A stretch of 31,334 bases of DNA from CAVYGN01 sp964413265 (lineage in GTDB: Bacteria > Spirochaetota > Brevinematia > Brevinematales > JAOACQ01): contig CAYPRX010000086.1 in NCBI GenBank assembly GCA_964413265.1, positions 1 to 31,334 on the forward strand, given 5' to 3'. The position numbers were made by a program, and so were the translations under genes. Positions 1 through 8,003 of this stretch are shown piece after piece (position 1 is the stretch's first letter; the number at the start of each line of letters is the position of its first letter). Below the pieces are notes generated by a model. It made no database searches. It saw only the letters and a program-made list of their open reading frames with translations, and was not told the DNA's origin.

Positions 1-187
1 TAATATTATAAATAACCGCGCTCCATAACCCAACGATGGCCGCATTGGTGGACGGTGAGGAGCCCGAGTTCCCGACAGCGGCTCCGACTGAAACCTGAAT
101 AGGTGTATAGACAGGATTATAAGGCGAAGGCGCACAGCCGGATATCATTATCAGGCAGGCTGCCGGAAATAATAACTTGACTTTCAT
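1..187 (-). CDS. Lipoprotein, N-terminal part, cut by window edge
   Basis: Sixty-two codons are open from an ATG at 187 down to the left edge, with no stop. The N-terminus is a short basic stretch, a hydrophobic core and the lipobox ISGC, with the Cys at about residue 18, so this is very probably a lipoprotein exported and acylated by Lgt/LspA. A Ser/Gly/Pro/Thr-rich linker follows. It leads into IVGLW, which resembles the VGxW start of lipocalin-like domains and the LVGTW of the lipoprotein at 10956-11360. A GGGAG ribosome binding site precedes the ATG. The function cannot be told from this fragment. The lipoprotein call is firm; kinship with the second lipoprotein is inference. Confidence 0.75.
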   Translation of the reverse strand, partial: MKVKLLFPAACLIMISGCAPSPYNPVYTPIQVSVGAAVGNSGSSPSTNAAIVGLWSAVIYNI

Positions 188-361
188 ATTATAAACTCCC
201 GGGGAAATATTCGAGACGTTAAATTGATATTGCTTTTAATATTTATCAAATACCCCTTTTATATAAAAAATAACTCGTTCATGCTTTTTTTTCAACTTTA
301 TGGTATGAAATTAATTTTGACCGCTTTTTAACACAGCCTGTCCCGGCCATATTTTAATAAT

Positions 362-390
362 TTGCAAAAAATCCCCATTTTTATTATAAT
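362..390 (+). promoter_or_regulatory. Sigma70-type promoter of the hydrogenase-maturation operon
   Basis: TTGCAA at 362-367 and TATAAT at 385-390 are separated by 17 bases, which is close to consensus. Transcription would start near 397, leaving a leader of about 70 bases before the ATG at 466. The element at 371-390 resembles one upstream of the hydrogenase structural operon (see findings). Confidence 0.7.
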
Positions 391-465
391 TGAACGTCTC
401 TCAGAAACGGTTCTGCTGTTTCAAGGAGTTAAATCGAAATCTTGCTGATCCTGAGGAAATGTCTG

Positions 466-762
466 ATGGAAAAGAGAATCGGTGTTATTGCAATTCTCGT
501 TAATAGCCGGCAGCACATCCAGAAACTTAACTCAATCCTTTCCGAGCACAGCGAAATAATATTCGGCAGGATGGGTTTACCAATGCGTGATAAGGGAATA
601 AGCGTTATCTCCCTTATAATCGAAGGCACCACCGACAATATAGGCTCCCTGACAGGAAAAATCGGAAAACTGGAAGGCATCCAGGTCAAATCCGTTTTGA
701 CCAGATACAGGGAGGAAAGCGATGATAAAGCGATTAACCCGGACCCGAAAGAATTTCATTGA
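466..762 (+). CDS. TM1266-type iron-only hydrogenase system regulator
   Basis: This 98-residue protein begins MEKRIGVIAILV and continues through the motifs GRMGLP and SLIIEGTTD. That pattern fits the small alpha/beta ACT/ferredoxin-fold family typified by Thermotoga TM1266, which is habitually encoded with the HydE/F/G maturases and called a putative regulator. Its ligand and mechanism are not established. ATG 466 is preferred because GAGGA lies eight bases upstream; an in-frame TTG at 442 would add eight residues. It is the first gene of the operon. Its last 41 bases overlap the start of hydG in another frame, so the two are probably translationally coupled. The C-terminal tail beyond the family core is polar and encoded largely in this overlap. 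Confidence 0.85.
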   Translation: MEKRIGVIAILVNSRQHIQKLNSILSEHSEIIFGRMGLPMRDKGISVISLIIEGTTDNIGSLTGKIGKLEGIQVKSVLTRYREESDDKAINPDPKEFH

Positions 763-2128
763 CCGTGACTATCTCTACGAATTGTCCCTGAGGCATGAGC
801 CGGACAGGGCCGAAATCGACGGAATATTGAACAAGGCTTTAAAGCTTAAGGGCCTCGGTCTTAAGGATGTGTCTGCGCTCCTGCAGATAAAGGGAAAGGA
901 GGATATGCAGAAACTCTTCAGAACCGCTAATACGATAAAACAGGGAATTTACGGCAACAGGCTGGTGCTCTTTGCCCCTCTGTATATCGGCAATGTTTGT
1001 TCCAATAACTGCCTTTACTGCGCCTTCCGCAAGGATAACAAAACGATCAAAAGGATTAATCTCTCCCTTCCCCAGATCGGGGAGGAGGTAAGGTCGCTCT
1101 TAAGGCAGGGCCATAAAAGGATACTCATGCTTTGCGGCGAAACTGATGAGCTTCCCCTTGATTATTTCATATCCTCCATCCGCACTGCTTATGCTGTCCG
1201 TGAAAATGAGGCCTATGTGAGAAGGATTAATATAGAAATCGCTCCCCAGGATACGGAAAGTTTCGCAAAACTCAAGAGAGAGAAGATAGGTACTTATGTC
1301 TGTTTCCAGGAAACGTATGATGATGTCCTCTATAAAAAATATCACCCGTCGGGAATTAAAGCGGATTACGAATGGAGGCTTTCGGTCATGGACCGGGCTA
1401 TGGAAGGCGGTATTGATGATGTAGGCATTGGTGCTCTGTTCGGCCTGGCTGATTACAGGTTTGAAGTCCTCTCCCTTATGGAGCATGCAGCCCACCTTGA
1501 GAAAAACTTCGGCTGCGGTCCTCATACTGTAAGCGTTCCCAGGATCGAACCTGCCGAAGGTGTTCCTTTCTCAAGGCATATACCGCATCCTGTCAGCGAT
1601 GACGATTTTAAAAAAATCGTTGCCATTATCAGGATCGCCCTGCCTTACACTGGAATAATACTTTCAACCCGTGAGAACGAGAAAGTCCGCACCGAGCTTT
1701 TCCATTACGGTATCAGCCAGATTTCCGCAGGGTCTCGTACGAATCCCGGCGCTTACTCAGCGAAGGGCGGCTCAGATACGGGAAGCCAGTTCTCCCTGGG
1801 AGATCACAGATCACTTGATGAGGTCATATCCAGCCTTATAGACGACGGTTATATCCCCTCTTTCTGCACCGGATGCTACCGTAAAGGCAGGGTCGGGCAT
1901 GATTTTATGGATCTTGCAAAACCGGGCCTTATCAAAGAGTTCTGTTTTCCGAACGCGGTATTTACCTTCAAGGAATACTTAAGCGATTACGCATCCCCTT
2001 CGACAAGGGAGAAGGGGTTAAGGCTTATCGATAAACTTACACTCGGGATTGAAAAGCATTCAATAAAACAAAAGATGACTGAAGTGCTCGAAAAAATCGA
2101 AATGGGCGAAAGAGATCTATACTTTTAG
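722..2128 (+). CDS. hydG: [FeFe] hydrogenase H-cluster radical SAM maturase HydG
   Basis: HydG cleaves tyrosine with S-adenosylmethionine, giving p-cresol plus the CO and cyanide ligands that are delivered on an iron-cysteine complex for the H-cluster. The 468 residues match the family length. The radical-SAM CX3CX2C motif is CSNNCLYC (C93, C97, C100). The HydG-specific C-terminal CX2CX22C set that binds the auxiliary cluster is present at C382, C385 and C408, with exactly 22 residues between the last two. These separate it from ThiH. A strong GGAGGA site sits before ATG 722, inside the upstream gene. Its stop overlaps the ribosome binding site of the next gene. Its partner HydE is two genes downstream; HydF is not in the window. 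Confidence 0.96.
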   Translation: MIKRLTRTRKNFIDRDYLYELSLRHEPDRAEIDGILNKALKLKGLGLKDVSALLQIKGKEDMQKLFRTANTIKQGIYGNRLVLFAPLYIGNVCSNNCLYCAFRKDNKTIKRINLSLPQIGEEVRSLLRQGHKRILMLCGETDELPLDYFISSIRTAYAVRENEAYVRRINIEIAPQDTESFAKLKREKIGTYVCFQETYDDVLYKKYHPSGIKADYEWRLSVMDRAMEGGIDDVGIGALFGLADYRFEVLSLMEHAAHLEKNFGCGPHTVSVPRIEPAEGVPFSRHIPHPVSDDDFKKIVAIIRIALPYTGIILSTRENEKVRTELFHYGISQISAGSRTNPGAYSAKGGSDTGSQFSLGDHRSLDEVISSLIDDGYIPSFCTGCYRKGRVGHDFMDLAKPGLIKEFCFPNAVFTFKEYLSDYASPSTREKGLRLIDKLTLGIEKHSIKQKMTEVLEKIEMGERDLYF

Positions 2129-2137
2129 GAGGTGTTT

Positions 2138-2917
2138 ATGTCGCTAAACGAACTTAAAGGTAAAACGGTATTCATAACCGGCGCTTCAAGCGGGTTCGGG
2201 CAGGCCTGCGCCGAAAAATTTGCTAAAGCCGGCTGCCGTCTTATTCTCTGCGACAAAAGTTCCGACAGGCTCAATGAGATAACTATTGATTTGAAACATC
2301 GCTTCCATTCCAATATCTATTCGGGAAAACTTGACGTCCGGGACCGTGAATCTGTTGAATACTGGTTTAACAGTCTCCCGCCCGACTGGAAGAAAATCGA
2401 CATTCTTATCAATAATGCCGGTCTTGCACTCGGCTTTGACAAAATTCAGGATGGCAACATAGACGACTGGGATACGATGATTGATACTAATATAAAGGGC
2501 CTTCTTTATGTTACCCGTCTTTTTTTGCAACTGCTTTCTGAAGATCAGCCGGCCCATATTATCAATATGGGTTCGATTGCAGGAACCCAGGCATATCCGA
2601 ACGGCGCGGTTTACTGCTCAACAAAAGCGGCAGTGCGGTTTATCTCGGACGCTATCAGGATGGATGTAGTCGATCGTCCAATACGTGTCACAAATGTACA
2701 GCCAGGTTACGCCGAAACGGAATTCAGCCTGGAACGTTTTCACGGCAATAAAAGCAAGGCCGAACATTTTTACAAGGGTATGAATCCACTCGCCGCAGAG
2801 GATATAGCAAATGCGGTAATTTACGCGGTTTCCGCGCCTGAAAACGTTCAGGTGGCGGAAATCACTCTTCTGCCTATCCACCAGGCATCAGCTTCCGTTG
2901 TTTACAGACGGACTTAG
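2138..2917 (+). CDS. Short-chain dehydrogenase/reductase inside the hyd maturation operon
   Basis: This is a classical SDR of 259 residues. TGASSGFG (14-21) is the dinucleotide-binding glycine motif, NNAG lies at 92-95, Asn118 is present, and the catalytic set is Ser146, Tyr159 and Lys163 (YCSTK). Asp39 at the end of the second strand suggests NAD(H) rather than NADP(H). By family resemblance it is nearest to YdfG-like 3-hydroxyacid/serine dehydrogenases, but the substrate is unknown. ATG 2138 is chosen because AGGAGG at 2127-2132 overlaps the hydG stop; an upstream GTG at 2132 lies within that site. The gene sits between hydG and hydE with almost no spacing, so it is co-transcribed with the maturases. 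Its role in maturation, if any, is undetermined. Confidence 0.9.
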   Translation: MSLNELKGKTVFITGASSGFGQACAEKFAKAGCRLILCDKSSDRLNEITIDLKHRFHSNIYSGKLDVRDRESVEYWFNSLPPDWKKIDILINNAGLALGFDKIQDGNIDDWDTMIDTNIKGLLYVTRLFLQLLSEDQPAHIINMGSIAGTQAYPNGAVYCSTKAAVRFISDAIRMDVVDRPIRVTNVQPGYAETEFSLERFHGNKSKAEHFYKGMNPLAAEDIANAVIYAVSAPENVQVAEITLLPIHQASASVVYRRT

Positions 2918-2919
2918 AT

Positions 2920-3930
2920 ATGAACGATGACATTAAATCGATAATAGACTTTTACCGCAGTTCGCCGCTTGAAAAATTGACGGCAAAGGCGGAAGAGGTC
3001 TCATACGAAAACCACCGCGGCAGGGTGCTGCTTCGGGGTCTTCTGGAATTCTCCAATTTCTGCATCAGAGACTGTCTTTACTGCGGACTTCGCAGGAGCA
3101 ATTTAAATATTAACCGTTACAGGCTTTCCGATGATTTGATCATTGAAACTATCAGGAAAGGCTATCAGGCAGGATTATTAACCTTCGTCCTGCAGAGCGG
3201 TGAAGACAGGTATTATTCGACGGATGTGATGATAAGGCTTATCGAAAAGATAAAAAACGCGACCGGAGGTGAAGCGGCACTGACTCTTTCCTGCGGCATT
3301 AGGAAGAAAGATGATTATAAGAGCTTCAAAAAAGCGGGTGCAGACCGGTATCTTCTCCGGTTCGAAACTTCCGAACCGGCCCTGCATGCCTATTTACGAT
3401 CAGGATTTACCCTTGAATCAAGGCTCGCAGCCATTTATGATCTGAAGGACACCGGTTATGAGGTAGGCTCAGGATATATGGTAGGCCTGCCGGACGAAAC
3501 TGAGGAAACCAGGATAAAAAACGCTCTTTTCTGCCGGGAACTCGAACTTGATATGGTGGGTATAGGCCCATTTATACCACATCCTGATACTCCGCTTAAG
3601 GATAAAGCTCTCCGTAGTCTTGAACTGACGATCAGGGCGGTCGCACTTGTCAGGCTGCTGCTCCCCAAGGCTCATATTCCAGCAACAACGGCGGCTGGAA
3701 GCATAGATTCAGAGGGACGCGAGAAACTTCTCTCAGCCGGTGCCAATGTTCTAATGCCGAATATCACACCCCTTCCTTATAGAAAAGATTACACCCTTTA
3801 CCCGGGCAAAATCTGCCTGGGCGAAGATGGAATCAAGTGCATTGGATGCATCGAATTGCGTGCCAGATCCAGGGGAAAGTCCATATTGAAAGACCGAGGA
3901 GACTCACTTTACCGGGCAAAGGAGGCATAA
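2920..3930 (+). CDS. hydE: [FeFe] hydrogenase H-cluster radical SAM maturase HydE
   Basis: HydE acts on the HydG product on the route to the dithiomethylamine-bridged diiron subcluster. The 336 residues carry CIRDCLYC (CX3CX2C) near residue 48-55 for the SAM-bound [4Fe-4S] cluster. Near the C-terminus is CLGEDGIKCIGC, a CX7CX2C spacing that matches the auxiliary [2Fe-2S] site of Thermotoga HydE; that site is not conserved in all members. BioB and PylB are related, but the genomic context and this C-terminal motif favour HydE. The start lies two bases after the SDR stop. The lyase gene follows after one base, so the order hydG-SDR-hydE-lyase is tightly packed. Confidence 0.94.
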   Translation: MNDDIKSIIDFYRSSPLEKLTAKAEEVSYENHRGRVLLRGLLEFSNFCIRDCLYCGLRRSNLNINRYRLSDDLIIETIRKGYQAGLLTFVLQSGEDRYYSTDVMIRLIEKIKNATGGEAALTLSCGIRKKDDYKSFKKAGADRYLLRFETSEPALHAYLRSGFTLESRLAAIYDLKDTGYEVGSGYMVGLPDETEETRIKNALFCRELELDMVGIGPFIPHPDTPLKDKALRSLELTIRAVALVRLLLPKAHIPATTAAGSIDSEGREKLLSAGANVLMPNITPLPYRKDYTLYPGKICLGEDGIKCIGCIELRARSRGKSILKDRGDSLYRAKEA

Positions 3931-3931
3931 T

Positions 3932-5281
3932 ATGCCCGGTAAGAGGCATTATGGAAAGGAAACGCGCAAAGCATTGTCGAATTTCAGTTCGGGGTTTATA
4001 GGCAGAGACCTTATCCGGGCTTACGGCGAGGTTAAAAAAAGCTGCCTGTATGCAATACAGGAATACGAAAATGCATTCGGGGATGATGTTTTCCAGTGCA
4101 TCAAAAATGCAGCCGACGAGGTAATATCAGGAAGCCTGGATTATGATTTTCCTCTTCCTCTCGAACAGGGCGGCGCCGGTACAAGCATAAACATGAACAT
4201 GAACGAGGTGATTTCCAGCAGGGCAATGGAACTCTTTTTTAAAAGATCAGGGAAGAAAATAAAGATTGACCCCATAACAGATATAAACAGATACCAATCC
4301 ACAAACGACACATTTCCCACAGCAGTTACCGTAATGCTCTACAGGCATCTTTGTGAAATAGAATCCCTTGTAATAAAACTGCAGGAAATCCTGATAAACG
4401 AAGAAAACAGGAACGGCGGCATATTGATGGCCGGCAGGACCGAAATGCAGGATGCCTTGCCTCTTACTCTCGGGCAGGTATTCGCCTCGTGGGCTGGACC
4501 GATAGAGCGTGATAGATGGAGGCTGAATAAACTCAAAGAAAGAATCCGACTCATAGCGCTGGGTGGTACTGCTCTGGGCACATGCTTTTCTGCCCCCAGG
4601 AACTATATATTCCTTGCCGAAAAATATCTGCGGGAATTTACAGGTCTTCCCCTGAGCCGGAGCCAGAACCTCACAGATGAAATTTCAAACCAGGACAAGT
4701 GGTCTGAACTTGCTTCGGGTTACGCCGTTTTCTCTCAGAACATATTTAAAATGACAGGAGACCTTCTTATTTATACTTCATCCATAGCAGGAGAAATCAG
4801 GCATCCCGAGCTTCAATATGGCTCAACTATAATGGCGGCTAAAACGAACCCTGTCATCCTGGAATATTCACGGGGATTGTCAATCGCTGTAGAATCTGAT
4901 GCAGGAAGGATAATGGAATATTCTAAAAACGGCCAGCTCCAGCTTAATCCGTTCCTTCCTTTCATAGCGGAGTCTTTCATTGAAATTTACAAACGGATAA
5001 ATAAAATCGTTTCTTCGCTTCTTGATAATTTTTTCCCGCTGATGTCAATAGAGTATTCCAGAATAGAGGAGAACCTTGTTCGTTCAAACGTTCTCCTTAA
5101 CACCCTTCTCCCGGTGATAGGCTACTACGGGGTCAAGGAATTATACCATGCGATCGAAAATACATCCCCTCAAAGTATGGAAGAATACAAGTCTCTGATA
5201 AAAACCTTCACACACCTTTCTACAGAGGAAATCGACAGACTCTTTGACCCTCTAAACTCGTCTTCTCCCGGGAAAAATTAA
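3932..5281 (+). CDS. Aspartase/fumarase-superfamily lyase linked to hydrogenase maturation
   Basis: Aspartases deaminate L-aspartate to fumarate and ammonia. The 449 residues show the superfamily blocks: GGAGTSINMN (80-89), STND (123-126), GRTEMQDA (168-175), GGTALGT, and the flexible loop GSTIMAAKTNP with the probable catalytic Ser298 plus Lys304 and Asn306. Threonine, STN and Lys/Asn residues that hold substrate in bacterial aspartases are retained. Two positions are unusual: Glu171 where Bacillus aspartase and fumarase have His, and MAAK in place of MPxK in the loop. Aspartase homologues beside hydE/hydG are known in other anaerobes, so supply of ammonia for the amine bridge is an attractive inference. 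AAGGAGG at 3919-3925 sets the start. The stop abuts the convergent gene directly. Confidence 0.85.
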   Translation: MPGKRHYGKETRKALSNFSSGFIGRDLIRAYGEVKKSCLYAIQEYENAFGDDVFQCIKNAADEVISGSLDYDFPLPLEQGGAGTSINMNMNEVISSRAMELFFKRSGKKIKIDPITDINRYQSTNDTFPTAVTVMLYRHLCEIESLVIKLQEILINEENRNGGILMAGRTEMQDALPLTLGQVFASWAGPIERDRWRLNKLKERIRLIALGGTALGTCFSAPRNYIFLAEKYLREFTGLPLSRSQNLTDEISNQDKWSELASGYAVFSQNIFKMTGDLLIYTSSIAGEIRHPELQYGSTIMAAKTNPVILEYSRGLSIAVESDAGRIMEYSKNGQLQLNPFLPFIAESFIEIYKRINKIVSSLLDNFFPLMSIEYSRIEENLVRSNVLLNTLLPVIGYYGVKELYHAIENTSPQSMEEYKSLIKTFTHLSTEEIDRLFDPLNSSSPGKN

Positions 5282-6019
5282 TTAAAAAGCGATCCCGACA
5301 AACATATCAATAGTCAGGTAACTGATGGTAAAGCTTGATCCTGAATAGCTGTAATAGCTATTTAGATTCTGGCTGGCCGTAAAATCATCTATAAAATAGG
5401 ATATTGAAATTCCCAGGTTTAAAAATCCAAACATAAAATTAAATCCAAAATTCGGACAAAAGCCGTAGCCCTTCAGGCTTATATAAACCTCCTGACTGGC
5501 CAAACCCACGTAATCCAGTAGCGATATATAAGGCGCTAAGGTACCCGTCAAATATCCGGCTTTCACCCCCAGAAAAAAACTGCCGCAACTTCCATATCCT
5601 AGAGCAAAGGGAAAGTGGTAATTTATACCGGCATAAATGGAGTTCCCGCTGATCAAAGTCCCTCCATAGCTGTACTGCTGGTATTGGTCCCCGTCTCCAG
5701 CGGTTGCATATTCTGAGATATATATCGGATTATATGAGAGAACTAAGCCGAAATGATCGAAGAGGTACTCCCCGCTTACTCCCCAGTTTACCGCATATGG
5801 ATAAGGGGAGCCTGTCTGTATAGTTCCGTCATAATACAAAATTGAAAATGAATAGGAATTCCTCTCCTGATCCATTATTGGACCGCTCGGACTCCCAAGA
5901 CCGATGTTCCCATAAAATTTCAGAATGAAAGAGTAATCGTCAAAATCCTGATAAGAATATGAATACCCCATAACATAAATAGACATAAAAAGAATCATTA
6001 TCAAGATTTTTTTCAGCAT
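5282..6019 (-). CDS. Putative outer-membrane beta-barrel protein
   Basis: This 245-residue protein starts MLKKILIMILFM and has a clear signal peptide ending near residue 20. Alternating Tyr/Ser/Gly/Phe-rich strands follow, for example around SYGGTLISG and NSIYAGINYHF. The C-terminal residue is Phe in MFVGIAF, which is typical of proteins assembled by BamA. No family could be named. ATG 6019 is preferred because GGAG lies seven bases before it; an ATG at 6037 would put extra residues before the signal peptide. It is the last gene of a probable operon with the 621-residue protein, 32 bases apart. The stop codon touches the stop of the convergent lyase gene. Confidence 0.7.
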   Translation of the reverse strand: MLKKILIMILFMSIYVMGYSYSYQDFDDYSFILKFYGNIGLGSPSGPIMDQERNSYSFSILYYDGTIQTGSPYPYAVNWGVSGEYLFDHFGLVLSYNPIYISEYATAGDGDQYQQYSYGGTLISGNSIYAGINYHFPFALGYGSCGSFFLGVKAGYLTGTLAPYISLLDYVGLASQEVYISLKGYGFCPNFGFNFMFGFLNLGISISYFIDDFTASQNLNSYYSYSGSSFTISYLTIDMFVGIAF

Positions 6020-6051
6020 ACACACTCCAAAATACATTTTCCCCTGAAAAA

Positions 6052-7917
6052 CTAAATAGGCGGATTTTCGGAATCCTCATCTTCTTCCGCAGGCGTTATC
6101 AGACCTGTCAGGTAGACAGGTTTCTTGAGGTTCACAAAGACTCCGCTCAACTCCCCATTCTGCAGAAGATACACAAGGGCTGAAGAAAAATAAAAGGCCA
6201 GCCTGAATATATCGACGACGGTTTCCTTATGGCTGTTTTTCTTGCCAGCCACGGTTGTATCATAACTGATTACCTCATCAGGATTCTGGATAAAAAACTT
6301 GTCCTTCTTGTAATCGGTCAGGACCATCTGGAGATTTTTCTGGAAATCGCACATTATATTCTGAGTTTGAGTCCTGATAGATCTCGATATCCCGCTTTTC
6401 TGACCTATAAGCTGGTGCAGCCTTGTAAATTTCTCGTTCGAGGGCATAAAAGCGTCTTCCCTTAATTTTCTTAATTCATTTACCACTTTTACATACTCAT
6501 ATACTTTTTTATATACTTCATCCATAAGGAAATAAAGGTCTTTAAAAATACCCTTGACATCTTTCCTCATCCCCCTGTCGAAAAATATGTTGAATTGCAC
6601 GTTCGAGGATATAAAAAGGAATGAATATTCCTTGTCGAATGTTTCAAGCAGAGCTGCTGTAAGAAAAGCCTTATCATAAATCTGGAGGATCATCCTCGGG
6701 TCCTTTATGCTGGCGTAATACTGGAGCAGATCCTGGAAATTCACCCTGTCCCTGATCATTGTCAGACCCAGTGAAACTTCCTCAGGAAGTTTTTCAACTT
6801 CTTCCTCCTGAGCTTCACCTTCTGTTCCTGCTATACCCTCCTCCTCAGGGGACTGCTGTGCTTTCGGCCTGTTCTTGAGTTCGGCTTTCTGCTTTTCCCT
6901 GGCATCCTCCTCTTCCCACAGCCTGGTATAATAACCAAGGTTGTCCATTTCGTTAAATCCAAGGAATTCCGCATAGGATATATTTCTCCCCAGGAATAAC
7001 TCGTCCTTATAATAGAAATCCACCAGGTTTAAAATTTTGGGGTAATACTTGTAAAATAAAAAATGGTAGGTATGGTATAATTTTCTGAGATTAAAATCAA
7101 CGATATTATCTGTAAGTTTTCTCACAACCTTTTCCTGCGTCAGGGCTCTCGAAAAAGCATTTGTGAGCGAAGGATGGTATCTGGAAAGTACCAGGATTTT
7201 CTTAAATAGCCTGACAAACGCGAATTTTCCCCTCTGGATAGGATTCTCAGCTGTTCTTAATTCCCGGATAAGATTAAAAACCTCATCATCAAAAATCATA
7301 TAATAACGATATATGAGCTCGAAATAAAAGGGATATCCCCTCTCCTTTAATGCATTCCTGATCTCCGCGGAGAACGCCTTATTCTGGTGAAGGATGGATA
7401 CAAGAATCTGCTGATTTTCTATCAGACCGTTTTTCAGGTCATATAAAGTCATATCGAGAAAATTTCGGTTAAAATGATTCCCCCAGAAACTTATAACGCC
7501 GTATAATATGCAGACTATCCTGGCGGCAAGCCGGCTGAAGTATTCCTGTGTTGGATTCGGCTCTCTGACCTTTTTAACTTTGGGAGCAGTTTCGAATTCC
7601 TCTACAGCGGCCTTTTTTTCACGAGTCGCGGCTTGCTTTCCAAGGATGCTCTGAAGCTTTTCACGGCTGGCCTGGGTCTTCTGACGAATTAACTCTTCTT
7701 CAGCGAACCTCTTTTGTTCAAGCAGCCTCTTGTTTTGCTCCTCTTCCTTCAGGTCGATCCATCTTTCAAGCTGTTCATTTAAGGCTTTTTGAGGAGCCTC
7801 CTTCAATTCAACGACCTTCCCCCCGATATTGACAAAATCCTTAAAGAGCTTGCTCTGGTTTTCGTATCCAAGTGAACTTATTCCCAGTTTATCTTTTTTA
7901 TCCTTGGGTCCTGCCAT
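6052..7917 (-). CDS. Large cytoplasmic protein of unknown function (621 aa)
   Basis: I do not recognise this family. There is no signal peptide and no convincing membrane segment. Residues 40-105 are rich in Lys, Glu, Arg and Gln and should form a coiled coil. Residues 120-335 and 380-590 are helical and unusually rich in Tyr and Phe. They are separated by a disordered acidic linker at about 350-380 (AQQSPEEEG, AQEEEVEK). The C-terminus is acidic. AAAGGAG precedes the ATG. It lies between the SurA/PpiC-like gene, 86 bases upstream, and the barrel-protein gene, 32 bases downstream. A role at the cell envelope is possible from context only. Confidence 0.75.
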   Translation of the reverse strand: MAGPKDKKDKLGISSLGYENQSKLFKDFVNIGGKVVELKEAPQKALNEQLERWIDLKEEEQNKRLLEQKRFAEEELIRQKTQASREKLQSILGKQAATREKKAAVEEFETAPKVKKVREPNPTQEYFSRLAARIVCILYGVISFWGNHFNRNFLDMTLYDLKNGLIENQQILVSILHQNKAFSAEIRNALKERGYPFYFELIYRYYMIFDDEVFNLIRELRTAENPIQRGKFAFVRLFKKILVLSRYHPSLTNAFSRALTQEKVVRKLTDNIVDFNLRKLYHTYHFLFYKYYPKILNLVDFYYKDELFLGRNISYAEFLGFNEMDNLGYYTRLWEEEDAREKQKAELKNRPKAQQSPEEEGIAGTEGEAQEEEVEKLPEEVSLGLTMIRDRVNFQDLLQYYASIKDPRMILQIYDKAFLTAALLETFDKEYSFLFISSNVQFNIFFDRGMRKDVKGIFKDLYFLMDEVYKKVYEYVKVVNELRKLREDAFMPSNEKFTRLHQLIGQKSGISRSIRTQTQNIMCDFQKNLQMVLTDYKKDKFFIQNPDEVISYDTTVAGKKNSHKETVVDIFRLAFYFSSALVYLLQNGELSGVFVNLKKPVYLTGLITPAEEDEDSENPPI

Positions 7918-8003
7918 AACTCCTTTCCTTTTTTATACATTTATATTATCATCAAAATCATCTTATTACACAAGATTTAAGCATCTTTTTTTTATCGGGC
8001 ATT

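Noticed and set aside
442..465. TTG at 442 as the start of the TM1266-like gene
   Set aside because: ATG 466 has GAGGA at good spacing, and MEKRIGV is the family-like N-terminus.
1100..1525. Long antisense ORFs over hydG and other genes
   Set aside because: They lie wholly inside well-supported genes, lack ribosome binding sites and encode no recognisable protein.
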